Below are positions 44,647-57,537 of a stretch of 64,000 nucleotides of DNA, one piece after another. The translations under genes and the position numbers were made by a program. Where the stretch lies: contig JAVSML010018932.1 in assembly GCA_038503035.1 (NCBI GenBank), forward strand, positions 1-64,000. The letters run 5' to 3'. The notes under the pieces were generated by a model. That model ran no database searches. It was not told the origin of the DNA and saw only the letters and a program-made list of their open reading frames with translations. Within the stretch, counting starts at the first letter, position 1, and the number at the start of each line of letters is the position of its first letter. This DNA comes from Crocodylus rhombifer (Eukaryota > Chordata > Crocodylia > Crocodylidae).

Positions 44647-47084
44647 TACATTACAATTCATACACCATTGACTAACTAACTGAAATACATGTATCCATTT
44701 TGATTCTTCTCCCCGATTGTATTGCATACACTATTGGACTAAGTTGGTTAATGATAAGCACTGGTCCAATTCACTTGCAATCCAAAGTATTTATTTGCCA
44801 GTTATAAATACATAACATGATCATCAATTTTCCATAAAAATGGGCTGCATTTGTTGAATGGCTTCCATCATTCATATATCAAGGGGTACTTTGTTCTCTT
44901 TTTTTTAATTGTGCCAACTATTTATACATGTTGTAGTTAATGATATCTCCCATGCCATTAAACTGATCCACATCCATTACGAACTTTGTGGGCTGTTCAG
45001 ATAAAATTTGATAAGGTTATATATATTGTTCACAAACAGTTTAGAATGAAAGGCAATTTGCTAATGAAATCTATTTGCAACCTACTCCATGGGGCTCCCC
45101 CCTTTTTATGAAACAGTGATTGGGACTCAGAAGGTCGGGCCTCTGCAATTGGACATAATTATCTATCTAGGATATAACTGATATACCCATCCATTTTGTA
45201 CTTTGCTTTAATCGATAAAGAGTTTCTCTTTACTTCTTTGACAAATATTGATATGCTAGATTTATCAGCTCTTGCTTTTTTTGTAAAACAATGGGTTCAA
45301 TGCAGTTTTCACACATATCCTGGTATGTTGGTGTTATAAATAGCATCTAAATACAAATGAGATTTTCTTTATAGCCTTAAAAAACATTTCATCAGGTTGT
45401 TTGTTAAACAGACACATTATTTATAAATAAATGCCATTTTGATAAATAAATGAATTATAAATTGAAACTTTCATATGAATTACTGGTTTTTGTTTCAAAG
45501 ATTAAAATAATTTTTGTGTCCAAATTTGTTGGAATGTGTCCTGGTCTGGGATTCACAGAAGAATTCAATTTTTAGAGGGAGTATTACCAATGATTTTTTT
45601 ATTATATTTATAATATTTATATATATTTAAACTTTTGACAACTTAAAATAAATTCACCAACCAAATAAAAGATGACACAACAGTACAAATCACATAAAAC
45701 AGACAGACAAAATAATTTTTGTTCTAGTGATAAAACTGAAGTTTAGGTGAAGAACACACAGTTGATGGTAATGAGGCCTCATAGTCTTTTAGTCACCTTT
45801 GCTACTAGATTAAATTTTACAGTATGGTTTCTGCAAAAGAAAACACACAAACCTGCCAAGGAAAATTCCTTACAGTAAAATATTCATAGTTGCAAATTTA
45901 CAATGCTGACAGGTGCAGTATTAATGCACATATTCTTACAGTTGTTGGGATGTTTTTCTTGTATGTGTGTGTATAAAGTGACCAGGATTGTTTATATTTA
46001 CGTTACTGTTTTATATTAATTTCTTCTCAAGGTGGTACTAAGGTGTATTGCTTCCACAAATCTTTTTCCTGGTCTTCACCAAGGCTTTTTGTGTTGGGGT
46101 ATGCTCCCTTTAGCCTTTTTCTAATGAAGGGTAACCCAAAAGGCGGTGGGAGCTAGGATTTTAAGGTGACCTGTATTCACCCCTGCCCATTCCCAGGGTG
46201 GTTATTATGCAGCATTTTGCAGAGAATACCTCTCTATGGGATATTTCACCATATTAACTACACCCAGGAGGGTGACAGTTTCAGGTCATACCTAGGACCA
46301 AACTCTCCACTCTCCTGCTTTGGTCTTCTTCACTTCTTATGGGAACAGTATCTCACTTCTGGGCTTCCTTGCCCCTACTTGGGCCAGTTGAGATCACAGG
46401 CTCCCAGTTCTCACAGCTTTGACAGTGGCCTTTTCTCTGTGCCCCTTCTCTGGACTGCCAGATCACTTGCTGTCTAGATCCTTTATAAGATTTTTTTTTC
46501 CTCTTTCAGCTTCCCTCAAAGCCTCTGGACTCCATCCAGCTCTATTCTCTTCTGATTCAACCCTTCTTTTACTTCAAGTCATTAACTCTGCCTCACACTT
46601 TTTGGACTGAGTCTCTGGCTTTCCATGCTCTCACAAATTCAGCTCTTCTCTTTAGTACCTACTCTCAATTCTTCTCTGTGCTATGTGAGGCTGTTCTTAA
46701 ACCCCCTTTAAAGAATCTCTCTCATTCTAGCAGGTCTCTTGGTCTAGCAATTGTCTCTAGCAACTCTCTAGAATCCCAGTACTTCCTTCTGGGTTTTACC
46801 TAACTTTCATCTTTCCTTTACTTTAACAGATCTTAACCACATCCTTTCTGGGCTACAGGATTTACAGTCCATTCTTACACTCCTGTAACAATCTCTTCTA
46901 GGCTCTACGCTGTTTCTAGAAAGGTGGGCGGTGGGTGGGAGTGGGGAGGAACCAAGTTTTACTTTCACTTTCCAATCACAAATTCTCTGCCACTGCCTGA
47001 ACAGGTGTCCAGTATCATACCCTGTTAAAAGGCTGTTAGAGGGTGGTTCTTGAAGCATTTAATATTAGGTATAAGGCTAATTTT
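44647..47084. other. AT-rich stretch with a GC-richer, LTR-like patch
   Basis: From 44650 to 45990 the DNA is AT-rich and unremarkable. From about 46020 to 47030 it is richer in C and T with CTTTATAAGATTTTTT near 46480. The complement has a TATA-like CTTATAAAGG, so an antisense LTR is conceivable, but no edges or duplications are seen. Short open frames show no motif. Confidence 0.35.
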
Positions 47085-47276
47085 TCAGTGTCATGGACTT
47101 TTGTAGGCTATAGCTTACTTGTGTCAGATGCTATGAATGGACCATTAATATGCTATAGTCCATTCATAACATCTAATGAAGTAGATTATATCTTACATAA
47201 ATTCATGCATTTCTGTAGGAGGAATCTGTAAGGTGCCATACTACTTTTGACTTCAGACTAACACAGCTAACTACAT
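47085..47276 (+). repeat. Foldback repeat with internal 17-bp hairpin
   Basis: The end reads AATCTGTAAGGTGCCATAC, CTTTTGACTTCAGACTAACA and CAGCTAACTACATCC, the complement of the left arm at 28525. Near its middle, AGATGCTATGAATGGAC at 47126-47142 pairs with GTCCATTCATAACATCT at 47158-47174 (16 of 17 bases) across a 15-nt loop. GGCTATAGCTTACTT to the left matches the box in the other copies. The element may derive from the 3' tail of a Penelope-like retroelement. Confidence 0.55.
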
Positions 47277-49259
47277 CCTTCTATGAAATATTAAGTATGT
47301 TATCCTTTTCTCATTTTCTTTTTTTGTTTGTTTGTTTATTGAATACTGAAGTCAGCAAATATTTTCAGTTTCCTCATTGATCAATCAGGCCCTAGGTAAT
47401 CCAGTGATTTTCACCTTGATTCATTACTTGCAGCTCTGGAGAGAGGACAAACGCAAATAATACCAATGAACACTCAGTATGCTCAGGTACAATGAATGGT
47501 AGTTGCAACGTGCTGAAGAATTAGGACCTTAATCATAGTAAGTATGAGCAGCATTGAACTACTGAATCTCTCAGAGAACATGGGAGAGAAAAAGCAGACA
47601 ACAAGCAGAAAGTCTTAATGAACTGAGTTTTTTTCTATTCTCCTTTGTACAAGGGAGAGATACATATTTGGTTGTGTATGTGCATTCCTCCAAAGACTTT
47701 CAATGTGGTCCCTTCATGCACAACACTATGTTGATTAAGCCACGTTGTTTAGCAAACTGTGCATTCAGTTTTCTTCAAATAAATGCTGTAGCACTACTTT
47801 CTCACTTCACCTCTTCTCGATTAGCACTGGTATTTGCTTATTGCCACCCCCTTTATAACAAGAATAGCAGCATTCCTTTTCCTCCCTATCTTCATAAACT
47901 CAAGGTTTTGCAGAAAGTGGATGTCCTCAGTAGTGATTACAATTTTCTTGTAGGCCTCTATAGGCAAGGCACTTTTCTGTCGAATAAGCATCATTTCTCT
48001 TACACTTTTCTATCTTCCTCCTCAGTGCTACTTGTGTATGTATATACGTGAATATGTTTTCATTTTTTTGAGAATCAATGGCACATCAATTTTTTCTTGT
48101 AACATTCCTGACACACCACAAATGTCAAAATGATAGCTTTTAACTCTAATCCATATACAAATATGTATATTCATATGAATAACATTTCTATGCAAATGTT
48201 TGCATATTTTGTGATCCTAATTGTTAATGACATGCCACTCATCTGCATCTATTTTATAGTGTACTAAAATATTTACTTTTTCATCTGTTTTTCTATGTTT
48301 GTTTTTTGTTTAATTGTTTATATTATCCTGATTGTTAAAAAAAAATGGAATTTTGTTTTAAAAAGATTTTAACTAAACTACAGAAGTATGCCAGTTTGGA
48401 AAAGACAGTAGCTATGCACAATACATTATCTATATCTATGAGTAAAACTTCTTTTGGGCCTGAAGGAAAAACATTATACATAAGTCCTACATGGTTAAGA
48501 AGTCACTTCTGTGCATGCTCAAGTAAGATTTCTGTACTTTCTGGTCAAGTCCTACTCTCTGTGGTCAGCTTAACACCATTGCTCCTAAGAAAATTTGCAT
48601 GAAAGAGTACATATCTCTCTCTGCAAATGCACATCATAAAGTATAACTGTTCTAATGTCAGGTTCAAACAAAATATTGTATATATTGAGCATATTGGGGT
48701 CTCTTCCCCACTGCTGACTGATTTCTGTGGCACTATAAATATTAAAATCCTCATGTAAACCAAGATCTATATTAACAGGCTCCTTGACCAGAAAGAGGTG
48801 TGCTAACTTCAGTGCAGCCATTTGGTTGGATAGCAGTGTAGCATATTTAGCCATAAAGTGAGGGAAGGACTTGTATTTAATTAGTACTATAATAATATCC
48901 CAGATGTAATGTCTGGGTACAGAAATATGTAATAATTTCATCAATATCAAAGAATCAGGGTCAACTGATATAAACTGTTACAATGCACCTGCTATATCTG
49001 CATAATTCTGTAGAAATGCAAGAGGAGCAAAACTGCTTCAGCTTTAAAATAAGCTATCTAACTTGTAGTGCTGCAGAATCATTCAAACATAAGCAGTTAT
49101 ATTATAAAAGCAGATGGATGCTCCCAGGCAGCAGTTTGGCCTCCCCTCTTAGCAGTTAAACATTCCCTATTTTCTTTTTTCCCCTCTTCTATGTGAAAGA
49201 AACCACACATACAGAGAAATATGACTAGTTATAACAAGGAAAGAATGAGGTTTTACACG
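47277..49259. other. AT-rich unique stretch
   Basis: About 2 kb of AT-rich DNA. The open frames at 47668-48051 (+) and 48585-48950 (-) overlap no recognisable family and have no supporting splice or promoter context. I see no repeats. Confidence 0.45.
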
Positions 49260-49267
49260 TACAGAAT

Positions 49268-50311
49268 TAGGGGTGCACTAATAGGGATTTTGGGGGCTAA
49301 TATTGATAGCCAATTTTGAAGGAGGCATATCGGCTAATACCAATCAAATTTCTGATACAGCTGCATCCAGCTGGTAAGTCTGTTGTCGTGGAAGAGGAGC
49401 GGGGAAGGAAAGGGGCATGGGGGGACAGATCAAGGCCCCTGCAGTGAGGGAGGGTATGGGACTGGGGTTAGGGCTGGGGCAGGTGCTGCCCAGCCAGGGC
49501 AGGGTGCAGGACAGAGCCACAGCTCATCGGGGGTTGGGCACAGGACAGGAGGGGCATCTCCCACCACTGCACACACCCTAGGAGGGTATGGAGGTGGGGC
49601 TTGTACCCCCAGATCTGCATGGGGATGGGCAGGGTAGGCTGCAGCTGTGGGCTGGGGCTGGGGTGGCATTGGGCTCCTCCTGGTGGGGGCTGGGCCAAGT
49701 TGCACTCAGGGCAGGTGGCAGCAACACTGGGAAGAAGCCACAGCGGGGCTACAGATACCCCAATCATTACCATGGCCCCTACAACCCCCCCATTCCAATG
49801 CCACTGCTGCCTGCTTTGAGTGCAGCCTCAGCCCAGCCTCTGCCCCCTGCATGCACTGGGAAGAGCCCAGTGCTGCCCTGGCCCCAGCCCACAGTGGCAG
49901 TCCTCTTGCCTATGCTCCATGCAGATACAGAGGCACACATCTCTCTGTGTCCTCCTGGGGTGGTCACAGTGGCAGGAACCCCTCCCACCCTGCACCGCGC
50001 CAGGTGAGTGGCTCTGTCCCAAGCCCCTCCCCACCCTGGCCCCAGCCCCACTCTCTCCCTCCCCATGGGGGGTATTCATCTGCCTCCCCACACCCCTTTT
50101 CTCCCTGTTCCCCATCCACCATGGACTTACCAGTGCATACTGCTCTTCAAGCTGCCGACCTATGCTACTTCCTGCCAGTGTACTGAACTGAGGCTATGCA
50201 CATGCATTTATCAGTCAAATTATTTACCACATCAGGCCAATTTCCAATGCACTCAATTTTCTTTGTATCAATGCCAGTCCAATATTGGACCAATGTATTG
50301 GTGCACCTCTA
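49268..50311. mobile_element. Palindromic hAT element, copy 2 (1044 bp), perfect 8-bp target duplication
   Basis: TACAGAAT lies immediately before (49260-49267) and after (50312-50319), the 8-bp duplication that defines hAT insertions. The edges are TAGGGGTGCACTAATAGG and, complemented, TAGAGGTGCACCAATACA. Its left end matches the complement of the right end of copy 1 at 20181-21185, so the copies are in opposite orientation. The GC-rich interior is an imperfect palindrome: CAGATCTGCATGGGGATGGG near 49610 pairs with the stretch near 49915. GGGCTGGGGCTGGGGTGGCA near 49650 pairs with that near 49870. The centre is near 49790. No transposase is seen, so it moved by borrowed machinery. Open frames to 179 residues are compositional. 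Confidence 0.9.
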
Positions 50312-50319
50312 TACAGAAT

Positions 50320-51437
50320 ATTACCTAATTTGAAAAGTAAACCATCTTAAATATCTCATTGTTTTAGTATCTTTAGGTGTTACTTGAAATAATAGAAGCT
50401 AAAAATTAACAAAACAAATAACCTCTAAATTATGTATGTGTTACAATGATAATCCCCCTTAATATTTTCTACGTAACTTAAATGAATTAGATATGATACA
50501 GTACACACAAAGGATATAAACATTTGTCTTTCAACACAAATCTATTAAATTGCAATGGAAGGGAAAACAACATTTTATGCAGTATATACCTCTTCTTGTT
50601 GAATCAAATGGATTCAGTTGCTTATTAGCAAGCTTTATTTATATGTTAAGGTTTTATCAGGGTTTGTTTTATCAAGAATTACATAAAAATGGTGTGAACT
50701 ACTGAATGTACATGTATGAATTTGTTTAAATGAAAAAGTCATAGTGTTAGTTTATGACATTTAGTGTTAGCAGTTCAGCTTTATTCTGAGCAGCTAAAGG
50801 ATGGATTAACTTTTGATCCTTTATGAATGTAAAAACCTGGAATGCAATCATTTTTTAAATCTTGTTTTGGTATATCTTTCAAATGCTTTGTGGGTTATCC
50901 AGGTCAAAATGAATGTAATACCATAGACAAGTCAAGCTGGATCATTCTGTGGTATTACTGCCAAAACAAAGCTTGTCAGGTTCTTTCAATTGCTAATATG
51001 AAGGCTTGCTGTGCGCAGCTGGGAATCATATGTTAAACACAGGAATTAGTTAAATAGATCCAGGTTTAAAAAAACAAAAAGCAAATTATGGTATATTGTT
51101 TTCACACTTTCACATTATTGGTTATGATGATATGCTTAGTATTTGCCAGTGTTTAGTGACTGATGTTTAATGTCCAATTCATAACCTCCCATAATAGCCC
51201 ATGATCATCTATGCAGTTGCATTGCTATAATGGTGTATAAAGGTTTCATTGTACAAAGGTGCACATTTTAATGTACAAACTTGACATCTATTGCTATACA
51301 GTCTGGGTTTCCCCTTTCCCTTCTCCAAAATTGAAAGTTATCCTAGAATACTAACATCAAAGATAGTTTTTCCTGTTCAGCTGGGCCTCAATTATTCATG
51401 TAAGTTGATACAAAGGCAATAATACCATTATCTGGAT
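50320..51437. other. AT-rich unique stretch
   Basis: About 1.1 kb of AT-rich DNA between two DNA transposons. No gene or further repeat recognised. Confidence 0.5.
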
Positions 51438-51654
51438 CAGTGGTTCTCAATTTTTATTTTTATTTTTAGCAGACCACTTGAAAATTGCTGAGGGTCTCAG
51501 GAGACCACTTAATAAATGTTTTTTTGTTCTTCAAACCAAAGCACACAATTCATATTTCAATATCAGTAGTCTTACCTTACAAGTACAGATTGCTCCGTAA
51601 CCTTTCTCTGGACTACCTGAATGGAGTTCATGGACCACAGTTTGAGAACCTCTG
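51438..51654. mobile_element. hAT-Charlie-like MITE
   Basis: The left edge CAGTGGTTCTCAATTTTTAT and the complemented right edge CAGAGGTTCTCAAACTG match the Charlie-type terminal repeat CAGTGGTTCTCAAA. The 217-bp length and lack of coding are typical of MER5-like elements. The 8-bp flanks differ, suggesting age. It ends only seven bases before the start of an LTR. Confidence 0.75.
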
Positions 51655-51661
51655 GTGTAAT

Positions 51662-52328
51662 TGTAGCACAAAGCTTGGAGCTCATGCTACTTTAAGAGCA
51701 GTCAGGCTGTGGCTGAGACAGGCTGCAGATGTGGCAGGAAGGCAATTAGGGACCATGCCTGAGAAGCAGCTTGCTGGTGTGTCCAGGGCTCATTGTGATG
51801 TCATCTGACTCAAGAGGAGGTCTTGGCTTAGACTGGATATAAGCCTAGGCCCTGAGTTGAGCGAGCAGTAAGATCCTAGAGGCTGCTGAAGGAACATTTC
51901 CTAATCAGGATGGCTGTAGCTCCTGAATGCCAAAACAGAGAGAACAGCCTGCATTAGTCTGGAGGCCCAGTAAGGGGGTCTAGGAGCTCAGAGAGGGGCT
52001 GAGAGTAAGACCAGAGCCCGGGAAGGGGCGGGGGGGATCCACAAGCCCAGAAAGGGGTTGAGTGAGAGACCAAGGAGTCTGAATGCCCAGAGAGGAGCTG
52101 AGTGAAGGACCAGAGGGTCCGAGAGGCCAGGGGGTATAAGCATGGGACCTGAAGAGCTGATAGCCCAGAGCAGGGCTGATAACAGAGAGAGCATGAGAGA
52201 GTGACACCTGCAGATTATAGGGCGCAGTGTAGGGGCAGATGAAGCCATGCAATTAACCCATACGGCAATGACCACAGACACTTGATCATCATTAGAATTG
52301 GGGAAGCCCTGGGGGAACCTCCCTTACA
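51662..52328 (+). mobile_element. LTR, family 1, copy 3 (about 667 bp)
   Basis: It begins TGTAGCACAAAGCTTGG and ends AACCTCCCTTACA. The TATA-like GGATATAAGCCTAGGCCCT at about 51836 and the stretch after it (GAGCAGTAAGATCCTAGAGG, TGCTGAAGGAACATTTC) parallel copy 1 (TATAAGGACAGGCCCTAAG, then GCTGGAGAAACATCTC). A GC-rich part with units of about 45-60 bases (CCAGAGAGGGGCTGAG-type) follows. No target duplication is apparent, so the ends are less certain than for copy 2. Confidence 0.55.
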
Positions 52329-53253
52329 TAAAAGTGTAGCAAAACCTCCAGTTTTTCCTTTTTTTTATTTTAAATGCATTCCCTCACCTTCCCCAACTAT
52401 TTCTGACTTTTTCTCTCCCTCTCAATTCCCTATCGATAAGTATAAGTGAGCTAAGTTGTAGGATAAACTTCAGCATTTTATTTTGGTAGCATGTTGTATT
52501 TGTTTTGTTTTTTCTCCTTTATATTGTATAATTATTATGTTTATATTGATTTTTACTCTTCTATATTACTGTTTTACTAATACTGTTTTACTGATTTAGG
52601 CCTACACATGTAACTTAGCATAAGTCATGTCAAGTTTCCATTTTGTTTGTCAAACCTCCATCTTGTTCCCCATGCCCTATTAAGTAACCTGTGACTCATA
52701 CCTACCCCTCCTATGTAACTTGATTCCTGAATGGGGATGAATGAGGGTACTTCAGAGAGAATGGCAGTAGGTCTAAAAATACCTCCCTCTGAATTACCAA
52801 ACCTTCAACATCAATACCTGGACCAATGACCCAGCCATTGAAACCACCCTCAGCATTCAAGAAACAAAAGATGAAGCAACCCACCATTGTGCCAAGGCTG
52901 CACATGCTCAGTATGAACACCTGGAGCCCTCCGGAACAGGACTGATCTTGCCTGGACAGACCCTCCCATAGGAGATCAGAGGTAGTCTGACCCATAAAAA
53001 GGGGTAGTGAAGACTGACTCCTGGGGACACCCTGTCTATCTGGACCAGCTCCATGCCACACCACCTATCCACCCAGAGGCCCTGCTGGCGACCCCCCTCT
53101 GGACAACACCTGCTAGACAAAGACCCCTTTCCAGCCTTGATAGGTAGCTATCACCCCCCACCCTCTCTTCAACCAAGGACTTGGACTCTGTTTCTATTCC
53201 CTACCTGGACTCCAACCCTTCCACTGAGTCTCTTTTTCCTGCTGGCATTGTGA

Positions 53254-53284
<31 letters not shown>

Positions 53285-53400
53285 AACCAATAACTTCATG
53301 GGGCTGTGTAGTGTTGTCTGTTTAATAAACCTGTTATTTTGAAAACCCGAGTTGGGTTTTTGTCTGTTTTCTGACTTGCCACCACTTATCTTCCCCCACT
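52329..53400 (+). mobile_element. LTR-like stretch with TATA and polyadenylation signals
   Basis: After AT-rich DNA to about 52600, the sequence contains a TATA-like CATAAAAAGGGG at 52993. A C-rich region follows, then a GT microsatellite at 53258-53284, then AATAAACCTGTTATTTTGAA at 53321 and GAGTTGGGTTTTTGTC. This promoter-to-AATAAA order fits an LTR of about 800 bp, but I could not fix the edges. No viral gene is seen. Confidence 0.4.
53258..53284. repeat. GT microsatellite
   Basis: An uninterrupted (GT)n tract inside the LTR-like stretch. Confidence 0.95.
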
Positions 53401-54115
53401 TATATTGCCACCACTTATCTGCCCCCTAAACTCCCAGCTGTCTGCCTTAGTTTCCATCCCCAAACTCCCAGGTTTCTGCATCAGTTTCTTTCCTGGCTGT
53501 CTCCTCCTTGCCACCAGACTTTTTCCCTTGCACCAGTGACCTTGAGTAACCCTGAGGCCACTTGACCTTAAGTAACCCCAAGCCTCAGTTCCTCAGTCCA
53601 GCTTGCATGCTCGCTCACTTTCTCACTCACTCTCTCTCTCTCGTCTACCAGTTCTAATCCCAGTCCTGGCAACTTTCACCCCCTACACTTTCACTTTCTC
53701 TCTTACCTTAACCTTTTCCCAGGTATCCCAACTACACCAAGCACATACATACACACCGCAACATCCAAGTTCGGAACTCACCTGTATGTATGTGTAGGTG
53801 AGTGGTATGTATGTGAACTGATATACATGTATGTCACTGTGTGCATGATATATGAATTAGTGATCCATGTATGTGTATTGGATGTCCGGTATTGGTAATT
53901 GATTCCGATCCAATTTCTTTAGGTCTGTATAGTGTGTGTAGGTGTTTGAATTGGTGATAGGTCTGCATATGCCTAGGCTGGTAATTTTGGATGTGTATGT
54001 GCCTGAGTTGTTAGTGTGTGTGTGCGCACGCGCACCTGGTGGGGGTGTATGCATCTAGAGTGTGAGTGTGTGTATGCACCTAATTGATTTTTGAGTGTGT
54101 ATATGTGCAATTGTG
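53401..54115. repeat. C-rich to TATGTG-rich low-complexity region
   Basis: 53400-53760 is C/T-rich with a TCTC run at 53629-53643. 53780-54110 is rich in degenerate TGTATGTG and GTGTGTG units, with a GTGTGTGTGCGCACGCGCAC core near 54014-54036. No gene is recognised. Confidence 0.6.
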
Positions 54116-56173
54116 TCACAACTTCCCATCTAACAGCACAATTTTGAGATCCCGAGAGTTGGCCTGGCTCCTCAGGACAACAAAAGCAAATACATCAAGG
54201 CATGGTGGGCAAATGAAGGGGTGACTGCCCACAGTGAGCAGAGTGGAAAGGGCTGAAGGGACTCCAGGGGCTTCATGGACACCCCTGGAGACCACTCTAT
54301 TACATATTTAATACGCCTTCTTATTTCTCTGGAGCTTTAAGCAAAGATGATCCATTAGGATCATATCCCACATCCTCAATTTTCTTCTTCTGCCAAGGAT
54401 GGACTGTTGGTGATTTTTGGTCTTTTTTGTTATTGTTGTCTTCTGTTTTTGTTTTTATGGCCTCCTCTACACATTTTACTTATGGCGTGATAAACCATGT
54501 AATCATGTCTTAAATTATGACCCAGCTACATTTAATGGTGTGATTAAATATGCACTAAGGCACAAAATTATTTTTAAAAGCATAATAATTTTGGTGCTTG
54601 TTCTAATCACATAAGGGCAAATCTTGCCCTAATTAATTAAATATGCGGCCAGGTACTCCCCTGTGGCTGAAAGCTTCATCAACAGATGGGCTCACAGTCG
54701 CCACAGGAGTGCATCACCCTCTTTGAGCCCTGCAGCTGCAAGGCTCTGTGAGCTTCCCCTGTTGCAGGGATCACAGCGGGAGCAGCATTTTTGGCTACAG
54801 GGCTTGCACAGTGAGCAATAGGGAGAATGCTGCCCCTGCTGCAAGTGTTGTGAAGTGTTGGGTTTGAAATGGTGGTAGCATTCCTCTGCACTGCCGTCTC
54901 TGCGAGTCCCTTGTCACACGAGGCTCCCAGCAGAGGAACCATTCTCCTTGCTGTTGCCACTGCAGGCCCTGCGGTGACATGGACTGTGGGGCTTATAGTG
55001 AGGACAGCATGGAGAGATGCTGCCACCATTGCTAATAAGTTCAAACAGCATGGAGCGAGTATACCATTATTTGTCCCTATGTGTAAAGCAGTAGATCAAA
55101 AAGGGAAAGAATGAAAATTGTTGAAAAAAGGCATTATCCAACTTCCAAGTGTCATTAAAAACAAAAAGCTGGGTCAAATAAGAATACTAGTGCAATGCAA
55201 TTACATTGTTCTTAATACATCTTAATACTTCTCCGATTTCATTAGTCTATAAGGTGCACATCCATCCTGCCTTCTACATTGCTATTTTATGGTCTTAACT
55301 TTTTCTTGTTTACAGTATTTCTAGAAGCATTCTGAAAGATGGCAGAAACCCCCCCACTAATCCTGAGTTCACCTCTGAGAAATTCAGTTGATGAGGTCCA
55401 AGGACAGAAGAGTCACAGATGCTCAGCAACTACAGATTGTATTTGTTTGGAGGGTGGGAATTGTAAGGTATTATGTCATTCTCCTGGGAAGCAGCTTTTT
55501 GATCAGTATGAACCTGTGACTCAGTCCTGCATTGACTGTTTATCACAGACAGTTCCATCTGTGACCACCTGTATATAGGATTATATGAAAGAGGAAGAAA
55601 AATGCTTTGGGGAAATGGTTTCATAATTTATTTATTACATATTAATCTCAAAGTATATTAATTTACTGGGGGAATTGGTACATCCTGTTCATTTTACTTT
55701 ACTGCACTGTTTCTTAGATTATCAGACTTGTCTTATAATTGTAAAATGGATCATTTTTACCTCTTACCTTCAATTTTAGACATATTTAGAAATTCATAAT
55801 ATGTTGGAAAAGGTTAATTTATGTTTAAATAATTAGGTCCAGATTCTGATTTTTTGGAAGGAGAATATGTAAGTGAAAAATATTGAACAATAATCAGGAA
55901 AGTCATACTTGTCCTAGATCACCTCAGGGTATCCACATTCCCTTTTCAGTTACCTTAAAAACAGTTCCAAGATCAATAAAAACTAATAAAGTAACCTAAG
56001 CTTATGCATTTTAGAAGAAATCAGCACTGGCCCTATGTTTTGAGGTCTGATACTACTGCTATTTACTTTAGTTATTTGAGTCTGTGCCAGGTGCAGATGA
56101 GTCACCACTCTGCAAGCAGGTCATTTATGCTTGTGGGAAGCCATCCTTGACCTAAACAGACTTTGAAGACTAG
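54116..56173. other. Unclassified stretch
   Basis: About 2 kb. A GC-richer patch at 54640-55040 has overlapping open frames on both strands without family motifs and may be a repeat interior. The rest is AT-rich. No RNA gene or exon is recognised. Confidence 0.4.
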
Positions 56174-57537
56174 TATAGCCCAGGTAACTTGGGTATATAA
56201 TCCCCTTCTCCAACTGAAGGGGATTGTTAGCTGGCAGGTGTGCAGTGGGGTGGGAACTGCAGACCACTCAGTTTCCCTTCGTCCCTATAGATCCAGGCCA
56301 GGACAGTCAGGGAACTTAAGTTAATGTAAATAAATGTGCATATAGTTATCAGAAGGGAAAGGAACATGGATATAAACATATGTACAATGTGTATATATAT
56401 ATATATTTATAAGATATCTAAACCAGTAACATGAACAATACCCTTTGGGTAAATGACATAAAACCTTATACCAGTGCTCCAGATACATGTAATTCACAGG
56501 TAGTATCTGATCTGAAACAGATAAACCCCAAAGATAAACTCAATCCCAAGGGGGCTTTTCCCAAGCCCTACAAAGAAGCTGGTAACTTTAGGGGAGGGCC
56601 TCTCAGTGGAACCTCCCCTTCCAGGAGCCCTTAACTAACTGGGGGGGACTCCCCTCCCTTGTGGGAATCCTCTTTTCCTGCAACTCACAGCTCCCAGGCC
56701 TGGAGGATGGTCCTCATCCTCTGCGCCAGTCTGCTCTCTCACCTGCAGTGGGCTTCGTGGGGGTTGCTGTCCCCCGGAACAGGGCTCTGCTATGCAAGGC
56801 TTCTGGGGCCTCTGGCTTAGCCCTGCCTGCTGGCTCAGTAGCCTGCTCACCATCTGGCTCTCTGGACTCAACCTTTTTCTATGGGTCAGAGGCCTGGGCT
56901 GCCTCGTGCTGCACCAGGTTCGGTCTGCTCCTGGACCCTCCATGCAGTGTCTCCTGCACCGAGCTCCCAGCCTCATTCCAGGGGTTGAGGACCTGAGCCG
57001 CCCAAGCACTCCTAAAGGTCCTACTGCATGCACCAGCCTGTGTACTGTGTCTCTGACTGCACGCCAGAGGTTACAGACCTGAGCTGCCTCATGCAGCTCC
57101 CAGGGTCTGGACACCATGTGGCATGCTGCACACCAGGATCCTAGCTGCTGGAGCTGTCTGCCATTCCCCACTAGTGGGAGTCTTCAGGGGTGCTTCTGGT
57201 TTACTGCTTCACCCTGCTGAGCAGCTCTCCTCAGCTCTTCTAAGCCCTGCTCTTCTCTCTTCTCGCTCCTGGATGTGCTCCCCTCATGCTGGGCACGCAG
57301 CTCCTTTTATATGCTCCACAGCTCCACCCCTGAAGTCTTCCAGACCTGAGTGTTGTAGTCTTCAATCAGGTCCACAGGGTAGAAGAACTCTTCTCCCCCC
57401 CCTCAGGAAAGGGGCGTGACTCAAGTCCTCCTGCTGCCTTCTGACTGGGGGATGAGCTCCACCAATCAAAAGAGCAAGACTTCAAGTCTGGGACTCAACC
57501 CAAGCTCCAAAAGGCAAGCCTGCTACACTAGTAAGGC
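56174..57537 (-). mobile_element. Antisense LTR-like element with internal minisatellite
   Basis: On the - strand it begins TGTAGCAGGCTTGCC and has a TATA box, GCATATAAAAGGAGC, about 220 bases in (57302-57318). CTAG follows the right edge (57538-57541) and precedes 56174, a tentative 4-bp duplication. GC-rich DNA follows the TATA box, with a degenerate repeat of 86-99 bases. Its GACCTGAGCTGCC-type box recurs at 56891, 56990 and 57076 on the + strand. The 178-residue - frame lies in this GC-rich part and shows no viral motif. The left limit is the weakest part of the call. Confidence 0.45.

Noticed and set aside
49588..50191. Several overlapping open frames of 120-180 residues
   Set aside because: All are in the GC-rich palindrome of the second hAT copy; length is explained by the lack of AT-rich stop codons.
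56635..57171. 178-residue open frame on the - strand
   Set aside because: It lies in a GC-rich, internally repeated LTR-like block and shows no gag, pol, env or host motif.
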